NCBI GenBank assembly: GCA_030248215.1
Contig: JASANG010003281.1
Location: 16,144 to 80,143, forward strand
Reading direction: 5' to 3'
DNA from: Enoplolaimus lenunculus
Lineage: Eukaryota; Nematoda; Enoplea; Enoplida; Thoracostomopsidae
Length of the DNA: 64,000 nt
Below the pieces are notes generated by a model, which saw nothing but the letters and a program-made list of their open reading frames with translations, ran no database searches and was not told the DNA's origin. The stretch's first letter is position 1, and every line of letters starts with the position of its first letter. This document shows positions 23,722-35,193 of the stretch, piece by piece. Both the position numbers and the translations under genes were made by a program.

Positions 23722-24401
23722 GCTGTTGCTGCTGCTGTTGTTGTGTTGGTTGTTGTTGTTGTTGTTGCTGTTGTTGGTTGTTGTTGTTGTTGTTGTTGTT
23801 GTTGCTGTTGTTAATGGTTTTTATACGAAATGGTGTGTGCATACCCACATAACATTTAAATATTTTCCACAGTTTAGGTTTGGTTGTGCTTATCACGAAA
23901 TTCGCTACAAGCTTGAGATTAGGCCTTATCGTTAGCTAGGTTTACGCCCGGATGTGGGTAGACCTACGTTTCTCTTAGTCAATGTGCGGTGTTCAGCTTT
24001 GTAAACCTTAAGCCCTATTCACACATGTAATTTTTTGCAATGTGGGTTGGAACATTGCCACATCTGACATCGCTATATTTAAATATCGCTGTATTGAAAT
24101 TAATTTGGGTTTGAAGGTTTTTAATCAGAATGACATTTTCTTAAATGATTTTGTCTAAAACTAGGTTTAAATTTTAAAGTGTTTACATTCACATTCACAT
24201 GTAATATTTAAAAAGATGTATTAATTGTAGGTTCATCGACTTTATCGAACTACGGATGCGAGCTTTGCGAAGGCACAAGAAGAGTTTTCACGCGGTGTCG
24301 TGTCAAATCCTCATGTTCAAAACGCAGCTGCATCAGCTGCTACAGGAGTGGTTCAGTCGCAAGCAGCAAATGCAGGAGGGCGAAGGAGTAATCGCTATTG
24401 A
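15646..24401 (+). CDS. SCAMP: Secretory carrier-associated membrane protein (SCAMP)
   Basis: Exons are 15646-15675, 16141-16251, 16515-16736, 17508-17574, 18030-18158, 18842-19010, 20863-20961, then 21361-21487 or 22692-22818, then 24231-24401. All borders are GT/AG, phases match, and the product is 374 residues. SCAMPs are four-pass proteins of the trans-Golgi, endosomes and secretory vesicles that act in vesicle recycling and fusion. Visible features are NPF motifs at residues 7-9 and 34-36 (EH-domain ligands), a PxAY/PPxY-type proline-rich stretch, and a coiled-coil helix [16 protein letters not shown]. Next come the signature [16 protein letters not shown] before the first helix, the E-peptide equivalent [10 protein letters not shown] between helices 2 and 3, and a cytosolic tail with A/Q-rich sequence ending SNRY. 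The N-terminal region is slightly longer than the usual 330-350-residue family length. The start was chosen as the ATG giving [10 protein letters not shown] in frame with the next exon. Confidence 0.95.
19839..20556. mobile_element. hAT-type MITE with ATTCCGATTCCG arrays in SCAMP intron 6
   Basis: The ends are CAGGGTGCA on the left and the complement TTTGCACCCTG on the right. They are flanked by gttgtaac and gttgtatc, an 8-bp duplication with one difference. The two arms (about 19846-20060 and 20350-20556) are reverse complements, including the block around ttagggtgtctgttgg. The centre is a dense palindrome-like run of attccgattccg and its complement. It is non-coding and lies between SCAMP exons 6 and 7. 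Confidence 0.82.
21361..21487 (+). CDS. SCAMP: SCAMP exon 8a (alternative fourth-helix exon)
   Basis: This 127-nt exon has acceptor tttag and donor gtttgt. It enters in phase 2 and leaves in phase 0. It encodes [13 protein letters not shown] followed by a hydrophobic helix ending VWCLMK, the equivalent of the fourth membrane segment of SCAMPs. It has exactly the same length and phases as exon 8b and shares about 14 of 43 residues with it. Because 127 is not a multiple of 3, including both exons would shift the frame, so the two should be used alternatively. Confidence 0.85.
22692..22818 (+). CDS. SCAMP: SCAMP exon 8b (alternative fourth-helix exon)
   Basis: This 127-nt exon has acceptor ttatag and donor gtgcgg, with the same phases as exon 8a. 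It encodes [13 protein letters not shown] then a hydrophobic helix with [13 protein letters not shown]. This version is closer to other SCAMPs, where the segment reads SGW-x-AAL and ends in an LLQ-type sequence, so it is the likely ancestral form. Confidence 0.9.
23681..23812. repeat. (GTT)n microsatellite in SCAMP intron 8
   Basis: An almost pure gtt array of about 130 bp with a few gct and ggt units. All the long open frames over it (poly-Val, poly-Cys, poly-Leu, poly-Gln) come from the repeat and are not genes. Confidence 0.95.
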
Positions 24402-25643
24402 GAAAACCAATTGATAAGGGCCGTGTCAAGCTTTGAGTGCTCTTGTACACTTTACCCCGCACACTTTGCCTAAGCATTAATAGGATCTTAGTCTTAGAAT
24501 TGGGGAAAGGCTTACGTAAGCCGTAGCCTTAGCTTTATCTCTGAATGTGGGGGATTGTGTACAATAGCTGTATTGGGAAGTGTGTTTTCAATAATTAAGG
24601 AGATGCTCTTAGTTTGTACGTTGTTCAATTCATATTTATACCACATGACACCGTTTGCACGCTCATGTAAATTGGTTTTGTTAACTAAAAATGGGGCGAT
24701 TGAAATTCCATCATAGCTTGTACGGATTTTACTAGCGTTTTATATGGTAAGCATGAGTCCAGGGTGTATACTTGCGCCTGGTAATCCGTTTTCTGAGCGT
24801 TCGATAGGTATACTTGCATTTTTTCTCGTTTAAATCAAAATGAAATCTGTACGTTGCTTAACGGTGAAAACAAAAGTTCTGTGCAAAATTTCACGGTCAT
24901 TCTCGCTTTCGTCTTAGAGGCGCCAGTCGGTGTGATATTTGGCTTACACTTTAATGCAAATTGACCTGCAAATGTTCATTGCGGTGTACCGACAAATTAT
25001 CCCCATTTATTTTATTCTCAATTGCGTATATAAATATACTAAAATAGTAATTTTGGTTCATTTGAAGCGATTAACGCTAAATCTACCACTTTATATTGCA
25101 TTAACATGGCATACATTTGTCTTTATCGAAGTATATTTACATTCTATATTTGTTTGTCACTATGTGTGTTTTTGTCTCTCTTGATTTTTGTGCAGTTGTT
25201 TTTATTTTTGATTCTTTCATTTATTTACTGTTTACGAATTATTTTTCACGTCCACTACTTGACTATTAATACATACCTGGTGTTGGTGATTTAGATTTTG
25301 GTTTGCACAAGTTTTTAGATAAAGCATTTCGGCTTTAGACCAAATTAAGCGTGGTTCCAGCTTAACTCGGCAAGCATATTAGGTATGATTTTGTGGCGAA
25401 AATTTTAATGTTTCAAAACGGTGGAATTTAATGTGGCATCTCCGCGGTGGAAATAATTTGAAATATCGTACATATTATTTTTGAGTCAAAGCAGAAGCGT
25501 TGAATCAAAAATATAAGGTTAGTTTAAATTTAGTTACAGGTGTATCATTACGATGAACCTTTAGGCTTAAAAAATGTTTACATACCACTGTTAACGCCCC
25601 TCGAAGCATATATAGCAGCCAATTAAATATATATACTGGTGAG

Positions 25644-25985
25644 CAGGGTGCAATCCGGAGCCGGAGGTCAACGAAACTTGCAGTAGCCGGAGGTGAGGCG
25701 AAATTAAGTTGTAAAAATGATGATTATTTAATTAATTTTAGCCAATATCTGCAAAATATTGTTAAGTTGTTTGGTTTCACGCTAATTTTCTCCCAAATTT
25801 CGGCAATTCTTTCATAAAAATTGTGACAAAACTAGAATCGAAACTCGCTAAACAGATAAATTTAGGAAAATTATGCAAATTTTTACTAGCGAAATTGCCG
25901 GAACCTCCGGCAAAAATTATACCGGAGCTGGAGGCCGATTTTCTGCCGGAGCCGGAACTGGAGGCAGACCTCCGGTTGTACCCTG
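25644..25985. mobile_element. hAT-type MITE with GCCGGAGC motifs, perfect 8-bp duplication
   Basis: The left end is CAGGGTGCAATCCGGAG and the right end the complement of CAGGGTACAACCGGAGG. It is flanked on both sides by ctggtgag (25636-25643 and 25986-25993). Both subterminal regions repeat gccggagc/ccggaggt. It is 342 bp and non-coding. Sister copies are at 26224 (truncated) and 44904-45277. Confidence 0.9.
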
Positions 25986-26223
25986 CTGGTGAGTGGTGGA
26001 TTTTTACGTGTTGTAAACTATTAAACATATACAATAAATAATATGGCCTTCATTTCATGGAGCGGTTTCGTAATATACAAAGATATCGGTCCATGTTTAC
26101 GTTACTGCCGTCCCAAAATCCAACCTTCTCAGCAAAACAGTTGATAGCTTTAGGTTGGATTTTTTTATTTCGGGATTTTGTGTTTTCAATAAAATTCATC
26201 GCTAGCAATTCCTTGGCTAGTAC

Positions 26224-26400
26224 CAGGGTACAACCGGAGCTCTGGCTCCGGCAGAATTTTAGCCGGAGGTTCCGGCAGTTTTGGTAGTAAAATTTTCCTA
26301 ATTTACCTGTTTAGCGCGTTTCGATTGGCTTTTGTCACAATTTTCATGAAAGAATGCCGAAATTTGACAGAAAAATAGCGTGAAACCAAATAAGTTGGCT
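26224..26400. mobile_element. Truncated copy of the GCCGGAGC hAT-type MITE
   Basis: The left terminus CAGGGTACAACCGGAGCTC and the first arm are present, in reverse arrangement relative to the interior of the copy at 25644. The other terminus is missing. It lies only about 240 bp from the full copy. Confidence 0.65.
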
Positions 26401-28392
26401 AATAGATTTCGAACCAGGCAAACGGTTATGTTAGGGTTCAAGGCTCAGTTTTATGCTCAGGTTTTAGAATTTACGCGTAGGTTTACGTTGAGGCTTTAGG
26501 TATAGACTAGTTTAAACGCAAATGAAATCTTCAAATGACACTTGGGCTAAATCTTAAGCTTCGTGGAGCAGAGTTGGGCTTGAGCTTAGGCCGTGGTTTT
26601 AAGAATAGGCATTGGTTTATACGAAAATTCGATCTTAAATAACACTTGTGCTAAATGTTAGGTATACCTTTAAGAGCATTCGACCATATCCCGAAACCTT
26701 AAATTCCCTAAATCCCACTTTCTACCGGATCCGAAAATACCACCTTAGATCATGTCCCGAAATTCCAAAATCCAATATTCGACCACATCTCAAAATCCAA
26801 CCTTCGACCGCATTCCTTGCACTTCGAAAAATGTCCTAAAACCGAAATTTTTGACAATTTTATTGAAATCTGCTATAACAAAATTGTTTGAACAGAACAC
26901 ACTTTGAAGATATTTGCAAAAATTAGCACATTAAACATACCTGTTTTCACTGCTAAATTTTACTTGGCCTCCGGCTCCGAGGCTGGCAAATTTTGTCGAC
27001 CTCCAGGTCCGTTATTTTTAAATTATGAATCCTGCAGGTCAATGATTTTTTCAATCAAGTTTATACCTCCCGAAATCAAATCCTAAAGCTTCGAATGTCG
27101 TGGAAGTATATAATAATTATTGCGGAGCAATGAAATTCTACCCCTTTAAATACTGAATTGTTATATTAAAGACGAAAAACAATATTTACTTTTCTTATTT
27201 TTAAAAGGCAATTGATTTTGCAAACATCTATGTTTACACTGTGAGAGAATTATAGACACGCAATATATACTGCTAATTATACTCGTTTAACCTATTTTAA
27301 TATTATTCGTTGCAGCTCAGCAATTGTCTTATTTCAGCACGTGACGAAAATATTAAGAAATTTAAGACGTAAACCGGACTGCATTTTGTAATAGAATTCT
27401 ACGTTTTACCAGTCACCATAATCTTCGTCTTGCTTAGCTTCAGAATAGGTCGCTTATAGCAAGACGAGACTAAGAGATACCGCTTGAAATTCAAACGGAA
27501 GTAGTAGAGAAATATTTATGTATTATTTATATATGTCGTTTTAGTTACTTTGTAGGCAAATTACTGCCAATATTTCAAGTCTAAAATGTCGAAGTTTGCT
27601 TAACAAAGAAAATCAAAACAATGTTTTCACGACTCGTTAAATAGGATATTGTTCAAACTTAAAGAATTTATGTGATTTTGACCAGCTGATTTCGCATCAC
27701 TTCCGTCACCGGCAAATTTTTTTGACCGCTGACTCTAGTTTTTTCACCTCTAGTTACACCCTGATGGCGCTATATATACTTTGTTGCGCGGTGGCACCAC
27801 TCTGCATTGCAGTCGCGTGCCGTAGAGCAACTTAAAGCTTATATATTTTAATTGTAAGGTCCTGTTCATTAAACCTAAGCTTAAGCTTAAACCGCTTGGA
27901 AGCCAATACTGAAAAATTTTTTAACTGCAAGTATATATGTTGCTGACTATATACATGCATGTGTCTTAACGAAAACGTTTTAAAAATCTTCGGAATTTTG
28001 ATTTGGTGATGCGGGTCCATAGTCGGAGGTGAGCCATTATGTACCCTAAGAAAAATTTAGTTAGCTTATTAAAAAAATTTCAACCCCGCTTCAAAAGCCG
28101 TTTTTGAACAATACACTTTACCTAATAAATTCGCGTGCCATCAAGCGTGGATGGTAACCCTAAATCGAAAACGTGTTAAAGTACGCTTAACACTTAACAC
28201 CGAATTTGTCATGTAAATGTTTAGAGTAATGTCTAGAGTTGAACTAGAATTCTAGGCTGAAAGACGTTTTCCATAACACGGCCTGAGTGATTATAGCTTA
28301 TGCTTTCATGATAAATCAAACAACCGCAAATAACAGCCACTTCCCACACATAAAGCTTACAAGATCAATATTTAAACTCCAAGTAGAATTTA

Positions 28393-28600
28393 CTGCAAAA
28401 AAATGGTGAGTCAAATTGACCCTCTCCGAAATAGGCTCTACGGGACTACACAAACTGAGTCATATTCGGCTCCGCCAGAGTCAAATTCGACTCACTAAAT
28501 CGCACGTTTGACTCTGGCGGAGTTGAATTTGACTCAGTTTGTGTAGTCCCATAGAGCCTATTTCGTAGAGAGTCAATTTGACTCACTATTTTTTGCAGTG
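28393..28600. mobile_element. 208-bp palindromic MITE with GACTC motifs (copy 2)
   Basis: The left end is TA-CTGCAAAAAAATGGTGAG, and the right end is its complement followed by TA. The arms match almost throughout (gaaataggctcta, gactacacaaactgagtc), and the interior repeats gactc/gagtc. The arms match better than in the copy at 7003-7210, so this copy is probably younger. Confidence 0.85.
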
Positions 28601-29150
28601 TAGATTACCTCTTAACTTCTCATATACTATCTAGTATGCGATTCTTTGTACGAAAAGTGAAAAAAATTAATCATATTGTGTCTGCCTTTATGGAAATCAA
28701 AAAATTGTTATAACTTGTTAGCAGAAAAGATTATTTAACGTATTTTTTATTGTAACAGTCTAAAACAATCCTGATGTTAAACTTCCGTCCATTACAACAA
28801 ACGTAGCTGATCACATTTTCTTCCGACCCTAAGACAAATAACAACGCTGTTCCGGTTTTCATTGTTTCGGGAAGATGAAAAAAGAATTGCTATTATTTTC
28901 AAGTAATCTATGTTGTAATAGAACTGCATTCTATCATGCATTTGAAACTGTAGGTGGTAATGGGTGATTTTTTGAAGTATCGTTAAGAAAACCGTGTATT
29001 TTAGGAAAAATTAGCTAAAAAATTCTTAAGATAGAAAAGTTTCTTAAATCTCTACATCAGCAATCAATTATGGTCTTGAAATTTCGTCAGTCATCGTCGA
29101 TAAATTCTAGAATTTAAATCTAATTTAATATATTCATATAGTTATTAATA

Positions 29151-32100
29151 ATGGTTGCACAAATATATGCGTTAACCGTAAGCACATGCTCATTTTGCTC
29201 AATATTTTTTCTTGTACTATCCCTGACTCAACTTAGTGCTATTAAGACTGGCCTTCTAGACAACGGAGTCGAAGGAACACCTGAAATCGATTGTGGTTCA
29301 ACTGCTATCACTGTTTCGTTTGTGACTAAAACGCCTTTCAATGGTAAGAATCAGTAGGTCGAAGACGGGCCCTCTGAGGACGGGGGGTCCGACTCCAAGA
29401 AAAAATTTCTTCCGCATTTTGGTCGAAATTTAGTCATGCTTGTGCGCCAGTTAAAGTACTCGCATGTTCCTTCTGAAATTTTTGCCCAAAAAACATGTTG
29501 AACTGGCTACAGGAAAGTAGGATACAATGGACAGAGCAATTTTTGTCATATCAGTGGGGTACGGTGGCGATTTTGGAATTTTTAACAATTGGCGAACACA
29601 GCTGACGAAAATGCGGGCATGATGATACCGCTATGATACTTGAATGTTAAAAGAAGATGAAATCACGGCACTAAAAGTTTTCTTGAATTTTTTAATACTT
29701 ATATAAAAAGAAAGAATTTTAAAGAAACTCAGGAATTCGCATCTAAGAAACATAAGCTTTGAAAGTGTGCCTCGCGAACAAAGCAATCCACAAGCTGGAT
29801 ATAAATTTCGGCATTAAATTAATGCTTTAAACACTCTTTAAAAATCGGCAAACATATGACACAACCACCACGCTAAAATTTCAAATATACCAGCGCAGGA
29901 AGTTATATCATTTACATATATATTTGAAGGTTACGTAACACAAAATTGAAGTTTGTAAGGTAATTTAATTAGCAATTTTTTCGAAAAATTTCTAATGGAG
30001 CTGTACGCTTGTTGTTTGGTAAAAGCTCATATTAAAATATTATTGACCAGCCGCCGGAGCGAGTGTAAAAAAGTTTCTTAGTTCTTTATGATCAAGCTAA
30101 TTTTCTAAATTCATAAAGCAAAGACAAGTAGAAACGATACTTATTCTGGTCATTACTTCAGCCAATCGTTGGCGATAGGTATTTCTTGTAACCGGATTAT
30201 AAAATAGGCTTAACCGCTACGACAAAAAATATAAAGTCACTGAATTTGAAGATGTTGATGTGGCAAAAGTTGCAGTTACTTTGAATGAAAACGCTCAACT
30301 GTTCGGTAATTTTAAATTATATTTATAGGTTTCATCTACATTAAAGGAAACTACAAAAATGCTGATTGCCAAACGCGAGGTCGTAAGCAAGACAGCGATG
30401 GAAATGAAATAGAGCTTGGAACAACACTACCACAAATATCAGTTGGATTCACTGAATGCGGTCTTCGGCGCAGACGATCTCTTGATCCAACTGGTGTTTA
30501 TATAACAACAACGGTGGTGATAACGTTTCATAGTCATTTTATTACAAAGGTACAAAAGCCGGTCGAGCCGTTTAAAACTAGAAACGGGGCCAATGTTCCC
30601 CATGGAAATATTTTACTCTTGCCTGGAACAGTTTTTAGCCAAGTTTCCGAATGCTACGGAATCACCACACTTATGCGTTAGCTAAAGTTTTTTGACCTAT
30701 CCTAATCCTGTTGGACTGGCTACGAGCTCGCAACGGTATAAAAGACCATATCACATTGTCTGCTTCTATTTTGGGAGGAGTACATAAATTTCGGCTGTGG
30801 CAGGGGCGGATCAGAATACAGGCCAGTGATACCGTATCCTCAGGGCTCACACCTTAAAGGAGTCTGTACCGAGTGTTTCAACAATCGAAACTTTTCATGG
30901 TGAAATATATTTTTGCCACGTTTTCACCAACCTATTTTCCGAGCTGACAACTAACACAAATCAGCCTCTGTGTACTTTTTCGTTGTAATCGGCCCCGGGG
31001 CCGTGGACGAAAGAACTTATAAACTGAAAAAATTTGTTCACAGAATCCAATATAAGTGATTTGTGGTTGGCAAAACGACGACAAACCGTGAAGCATTAAT
31101 GGGCACTGCGCTTATTAGCTTAACGGTCCTTAATGATTACTAGCCTCGCTCCGATAAATACGGTTGTGTAACAGAAAGGTCACGCCAGTGTTTCCTATAT
31201 ATGTTTCGTATTTACTAGATTGATCGCGCGTTTAAAATTCAATGCTTTTACATGGAACTGCAGAAAACAGTGACCGCAGCGATAGAAGTATCAATGTTGA
31301 CAACTGAAACTGAACTGGAAACCGTTTCAATGCCGGTGTGTCGTTACGAACTGTTAGACTCGCCAAACGGGGAACCTGTTCGGTAAGATTGCAGCGGTGT
31401 ATACGACGGTTATGTGATATACTATACCCTGAATTTCATAGAAATCAGACCAAAATAAAACTTTTTAATGGATATGGTACAGTGGCTACATAAGCGGAGC
31501 GAATTTTGTCGCACCATGGGCCAGACTCGTTCCATATGGCGGAACAACCAATAGACTAATTTTCCCAATCTTGACATTTATATACTTAAACGTTTAGATA
31601 TCACTGCAAATTTCAGCGATTTGATTTTAACTCAGAATGAGTTATGTCACTCCATCTGAGTTAGGACTATCAGAACTCAGTGTTCTCATTCAATTAAACT
31701 TATTCTGAGTTAATTAATCAACTCAGCCAAAATCAGCTCAACTCAGAGTGAGAGTCAACTCAACCCATATTGAGTTAATGTTTAATAATATTGATTCAAA
31801 AATAACCAACTCACTAGTTGAGTTGATCATTCAACTCATTACAATTTACAGCGTAGCTTAGTAGAATGAAAATATGAAAATGGACACAAAAATGAACAAA
31901 ATCTGTTTGATTAAAAATTTTGGGTTCGCTTGCGCAAAACCCCCCTAATGAATGCGTTGCTTGCATTTCTCACTAGTCGTGTCTGACTTGTTAAAGTCTG
32001 TATTATATTTCAAAACATATAAATATTTAAATCTCACATTTTACCTAAGCTTTGCGTTCATTGGTCAACCGGTTTATCATAAATGGACGTGCGCGACGCA

Positions 32101-33538
32101 AACTAGCGATATGTTTTGCATGCGTATACATTCGTGCTACGTTGACGACGGCGCTGGGCAACAAGCAGGCCTGCTTGATTCGAACGGCTGTTCTGTGGAC
32201 CGATTTTTGCTCACAAACCTGGAATATTTGTCAGATTTACAGGCCGGACAAGAAACACACGTCTTCAAATTTGCCGGCCGTCCGCAACTGTATTTCCAGT
32301 GTTCAATCACTATAGCGATTCGAGACAGTGTACGTGGATGTCAACCGCCCCAGTGTCCTGATCTAGCGCGTGGGAAACGTTTAGAGTCCAATGAAACTAA
32401 CACAAACGCCTTATCAGCCAATACCAATCGGTCTAAATCTTCACCAGCGAATGAAAATCTTATAAACTCAGCGCTCGGAAATAAACAGCGGCCAGTGACC
32501 AATGAGGTCCATGCATCCGCCGCATCACCAAATGAGAATCAATCAAAATTTTCGCTGGCCGGCGAGATTCTTTTAAACTCAACGCTTGAAAATGAATCAA
32601 ATGCCACGGCCACCGATGAAATTGGTTCCTCACACTCAACACAAAGCATTACCGAATCTGACTTCAATCGTCAAATTGAGTCAAATTTTCAACAAACGAA
32701 CGGAAGCCATTTTAATTTTGAACCATACATGATCGACAGAGGACAAATTAACCAATCACGAGGGATTTTGCAAGAGCAAGAGTATAAAATCAAATACGCA
32801 GATCCTACTATAAAGGAAACATATATCGCAAACACTTCTGAACCGCCTCAGGAGAGGAAACACTTGTTTGAATACCCTGGCCCATTAGCTAATTTTACTA
32901 TACTCAATTCAAATATTGACAACGTAACTGAAACGCTGTCCGAACAACTGGACACTGTTCACACCAATACTTTTAGTGCATTTCATTTTGACAATCATGA
33001 GCAGCCCTTACTGACTGCATTTGCTAATCTTGACAGCACGTTTCAAGATACATCCTTCGCCAATCAAAGGACAATATCATCATTAAACAGGCAACCCAGA
33101 TCAGTAATCTCGACCGATGGATTTATGAACTCTTGGCAACTGGATGTCGATGCAGAATTAATTAGTTTAGACAGCATAGATGAACTGGAAACACGTCGAC
33201 ACGCTCCTTTGCTGAACTTCAAATCAAAATACAATCGTTCCGCTACTCAACTAAGGTTGAATTTAATAAATTCAAACGCTCACTTTTATTCCAAACATAA
33301 CTCGAAATCAAACGCAAATCACAAAAATATCAACCTGGAACCGATTTCAAATGCTGAAAATCTGGTTTGCATTGCGAGTCATGCAATCTTTTTACTTATT
33401 GCTGCTTTAAGTTTCGGGCTTGTGGTTACAATTGCATCGATGGTGTATTATGCAGTGAATATTGCTAAGCTGCACAGAAAACAGACGGTATTGACACGCG
33501 GGGATGTTGGTGCAGATTCGGCCATTTGCAACGGGTAA
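29151..33538 (+). CDS. Cuticlin-like ZP-domain type I membrane protein (four exons)
   Basis: Exons are 29151-29343, 30329-30549, 31219-31382 and 32050-33538. All borders are GT/AG with matching phases, giving 688 residues. Residues 1-30 form a signal peptide. The ZP domain runs from NGVEGTPEIDCGS (about 38) to CQPPQC (about 300). It shows cuticlin hallmarks: TPFNGFIYIKG, RRRSLDPTGVYITTTVVITFH, IDRAFKIQCFYME, MPVCRYEL, GQPVYHKWTC and FLLTNLEY..DLQAGQE.HVFKFA. ZP domains polymerise extracellular matrix; nematode cuticlins build cuticle annuli and alae. A long Asn/Ser/Thr-rich linker follows, then a basic RQPR site near residue 540 that could serve furin-type release, a membrane helix at about 637-662 and a short cytosolic tail. 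The linker is far longer than in typical cuticlins and holds an imperfect internal duplication (SKSSPANENLINS versus SKFSLAGEILLNS). This gene is the best evidence that the organism is a nematode. Confidence 0.95.
31601..31855. mobile_element. MITE with ACTCA/TGAGT motif array in cuticlin intron 3
   Basis: Ends resemble CACTGCAAATTTCAGCG on the left and the complement of CGCTGTAAATTG on the right. Between them, actca and tgagt (and the longer aactcag/ctgagtt) recur about twenty times in both orientations. It is non-coding, lying between exons 3 and 4 of the cuticlin gene. Confidence 0.72.
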
Positions 33539-35193
33539 AATCTAAACTGGTTTGATTAAACGGAAAAGATTACAACCGCGGCGGCAAATTAGCTGGTGTG
33601 CGTGGTTTGGTGAGAACTAAATGACCTAGAAAGTTTTAGCTAAGTTGTCTGGTCAGCAATAATGCTTGCGTGTTGAGCACTTGTATGGTTTTGTTTTAGC
33701 TTTATGACCAAGCTGCAATATTTCACTGAATGACCGGTGTGTATTACAATGCCTTTATTTACATATTTAATTGTAAAGTAATTAAATTTCATAACACATG
33801 TTTTGAGCAAATATCAAACTATGTTAGTTCTAAAAATATATAGTCTGAATCCCAGAATACTTACTGTAGTACTCTACGCTCTACTGTCTCCAAACCAGGG
33901 TTGGGCACCGGACTAAATCCAACGTAAAAAGCCATTTTTTCCGGTTTTTTCCAAGGGGGTGGAAAAACGGAAAAAACTCGCAAAATGGCGATAAAACATC
34001 GCGGAAACCGAGAAAAGTTGGTTTTTTCGCACGATCGGATGCTCGCGAATTAGAGTTGGAACCGGCCCGGAGCCCTCGCAGTTTTCTGTGACGGAGTCTA
34101 AGCCTCAATAGCGTTTAATATTTTTATTGGCCGTGTTAATAGCTTGTATTTACATCGTTAACATAAGGACATTTTTCAAATCAAGTTTGATTTTCTTTAA
34201 CTTTGGTGGGATATATGATATATGTGGTTGGCAAAAGTTCTGCAATTGGCTCCAAGGCTGACTTCACAGTAATGGTGACATCGAAAAATCATTAAACGTT
34301 TACGTTCAGTTTCCATCAAGAACCGCCGTAAAGTAAAATTAACCGGTGACTCATTGCGACAACTGTGTTGGATCCAGGGATTTCTGACGAGGGGGCGCTG
34401 TGGCAAATGTTAATATTAAATGCAAAAATTTATATGATAGAAACCGTAACATTTTATCACCAAAAAATTTTTTGATGGGAAAATTATATTGTAAAGACCT
34501 TATCGTTTAATCACAATAAACATTTCTGACAAACAAGTAAAATTTCTTGCAAAATAAATTTGGTACTAAAACTTATCATTTGTATAAAACTCAATACCAT
34601 TTGTACACACGGTGTGAGTCGCTCCGTCATTTTGCGCAGAGCGGCTATTTTCATTTACAGCCCCGCACCGTTCTATAATTGGTAAACAACATGGAATTTC
34701 ATTAGATTCCAGTGAATGGTTCGACTAAAATTCAACATCACAATAGCATCAATCTTAACTGTTGTCTCTGCAGCATTTAAATGTACACAAAATTTTTCTC
34801 TTCGTACAATCACCAAACCCACTTTTGACAAAACACATGAACCAAACGTTTATTGGGAAATTTAAAGCCATTTGACTAAGCTTTTATGTTTTGTAAACTG
34901 GCACCTTTCCAGGCTAAAAATTGAGCATAGTAATACACTCAGCCGTAACAAAACTGAAAAATAATTCGGAAATCAAAACAGGAATCGTCATTTCATTTGC
35001 ACCGCGTTGACAATACAGCAAACTCGCAAACTCAATCATTTCCAGCATGTATACAGGTGTTTTGAAGAAACCAACCATCTTTGTGTGTATAACCGAGCAC
35101 CGACCAGAAGAACGGAACATCCCCCTCCCACAATTTCTGGAGAAAAGCATATTTATATTACAGGTTTTATAGGACATAACCCATTATTTACCG
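33539..35193. other. Region downstream of the cuticlin gene
   Basis: The 3' UTR of the cuticlin gene should lie at the left; an ATTAAA is present at about 33779. At about 33897-34100 a segment starting cagggttgggcaccgg with ttttccgg runs resembles another hAT-type remnant, but no second terminus was found. A minus-strand frame at 34914-35177 has no recognised family. Confidence 0.4.

Larger units (their letters stand above)
24402..29150. other. SCAMP-cuticlin intergenic region
   Basis: No conserved coding exon was recognised. It contains the MITEs listed at 25644, 26224 and 28393, and degenerate gcttagg/cctaagc runs at about 24440-24540 and 26450-26620. At about 26640-26830 there are irregular tandem phrases of the type ccgaaatccaa...cgaccacat. 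Confidence 0.45.

Noticed and set aside
23551-23935. Poly-Val, poly-Cys, poly-Leu and poly-Gln frames
   Set aside because: All lie on the (GTT)n microsatellite inside a SCAMP intron and are by-products of it.
34914-35177. Minus-strand frame with KTPVYMLEMIEFASLL
   Set aside because: It reads like coding sequence locally but matches no family I know, and no convincing partner exons were found.
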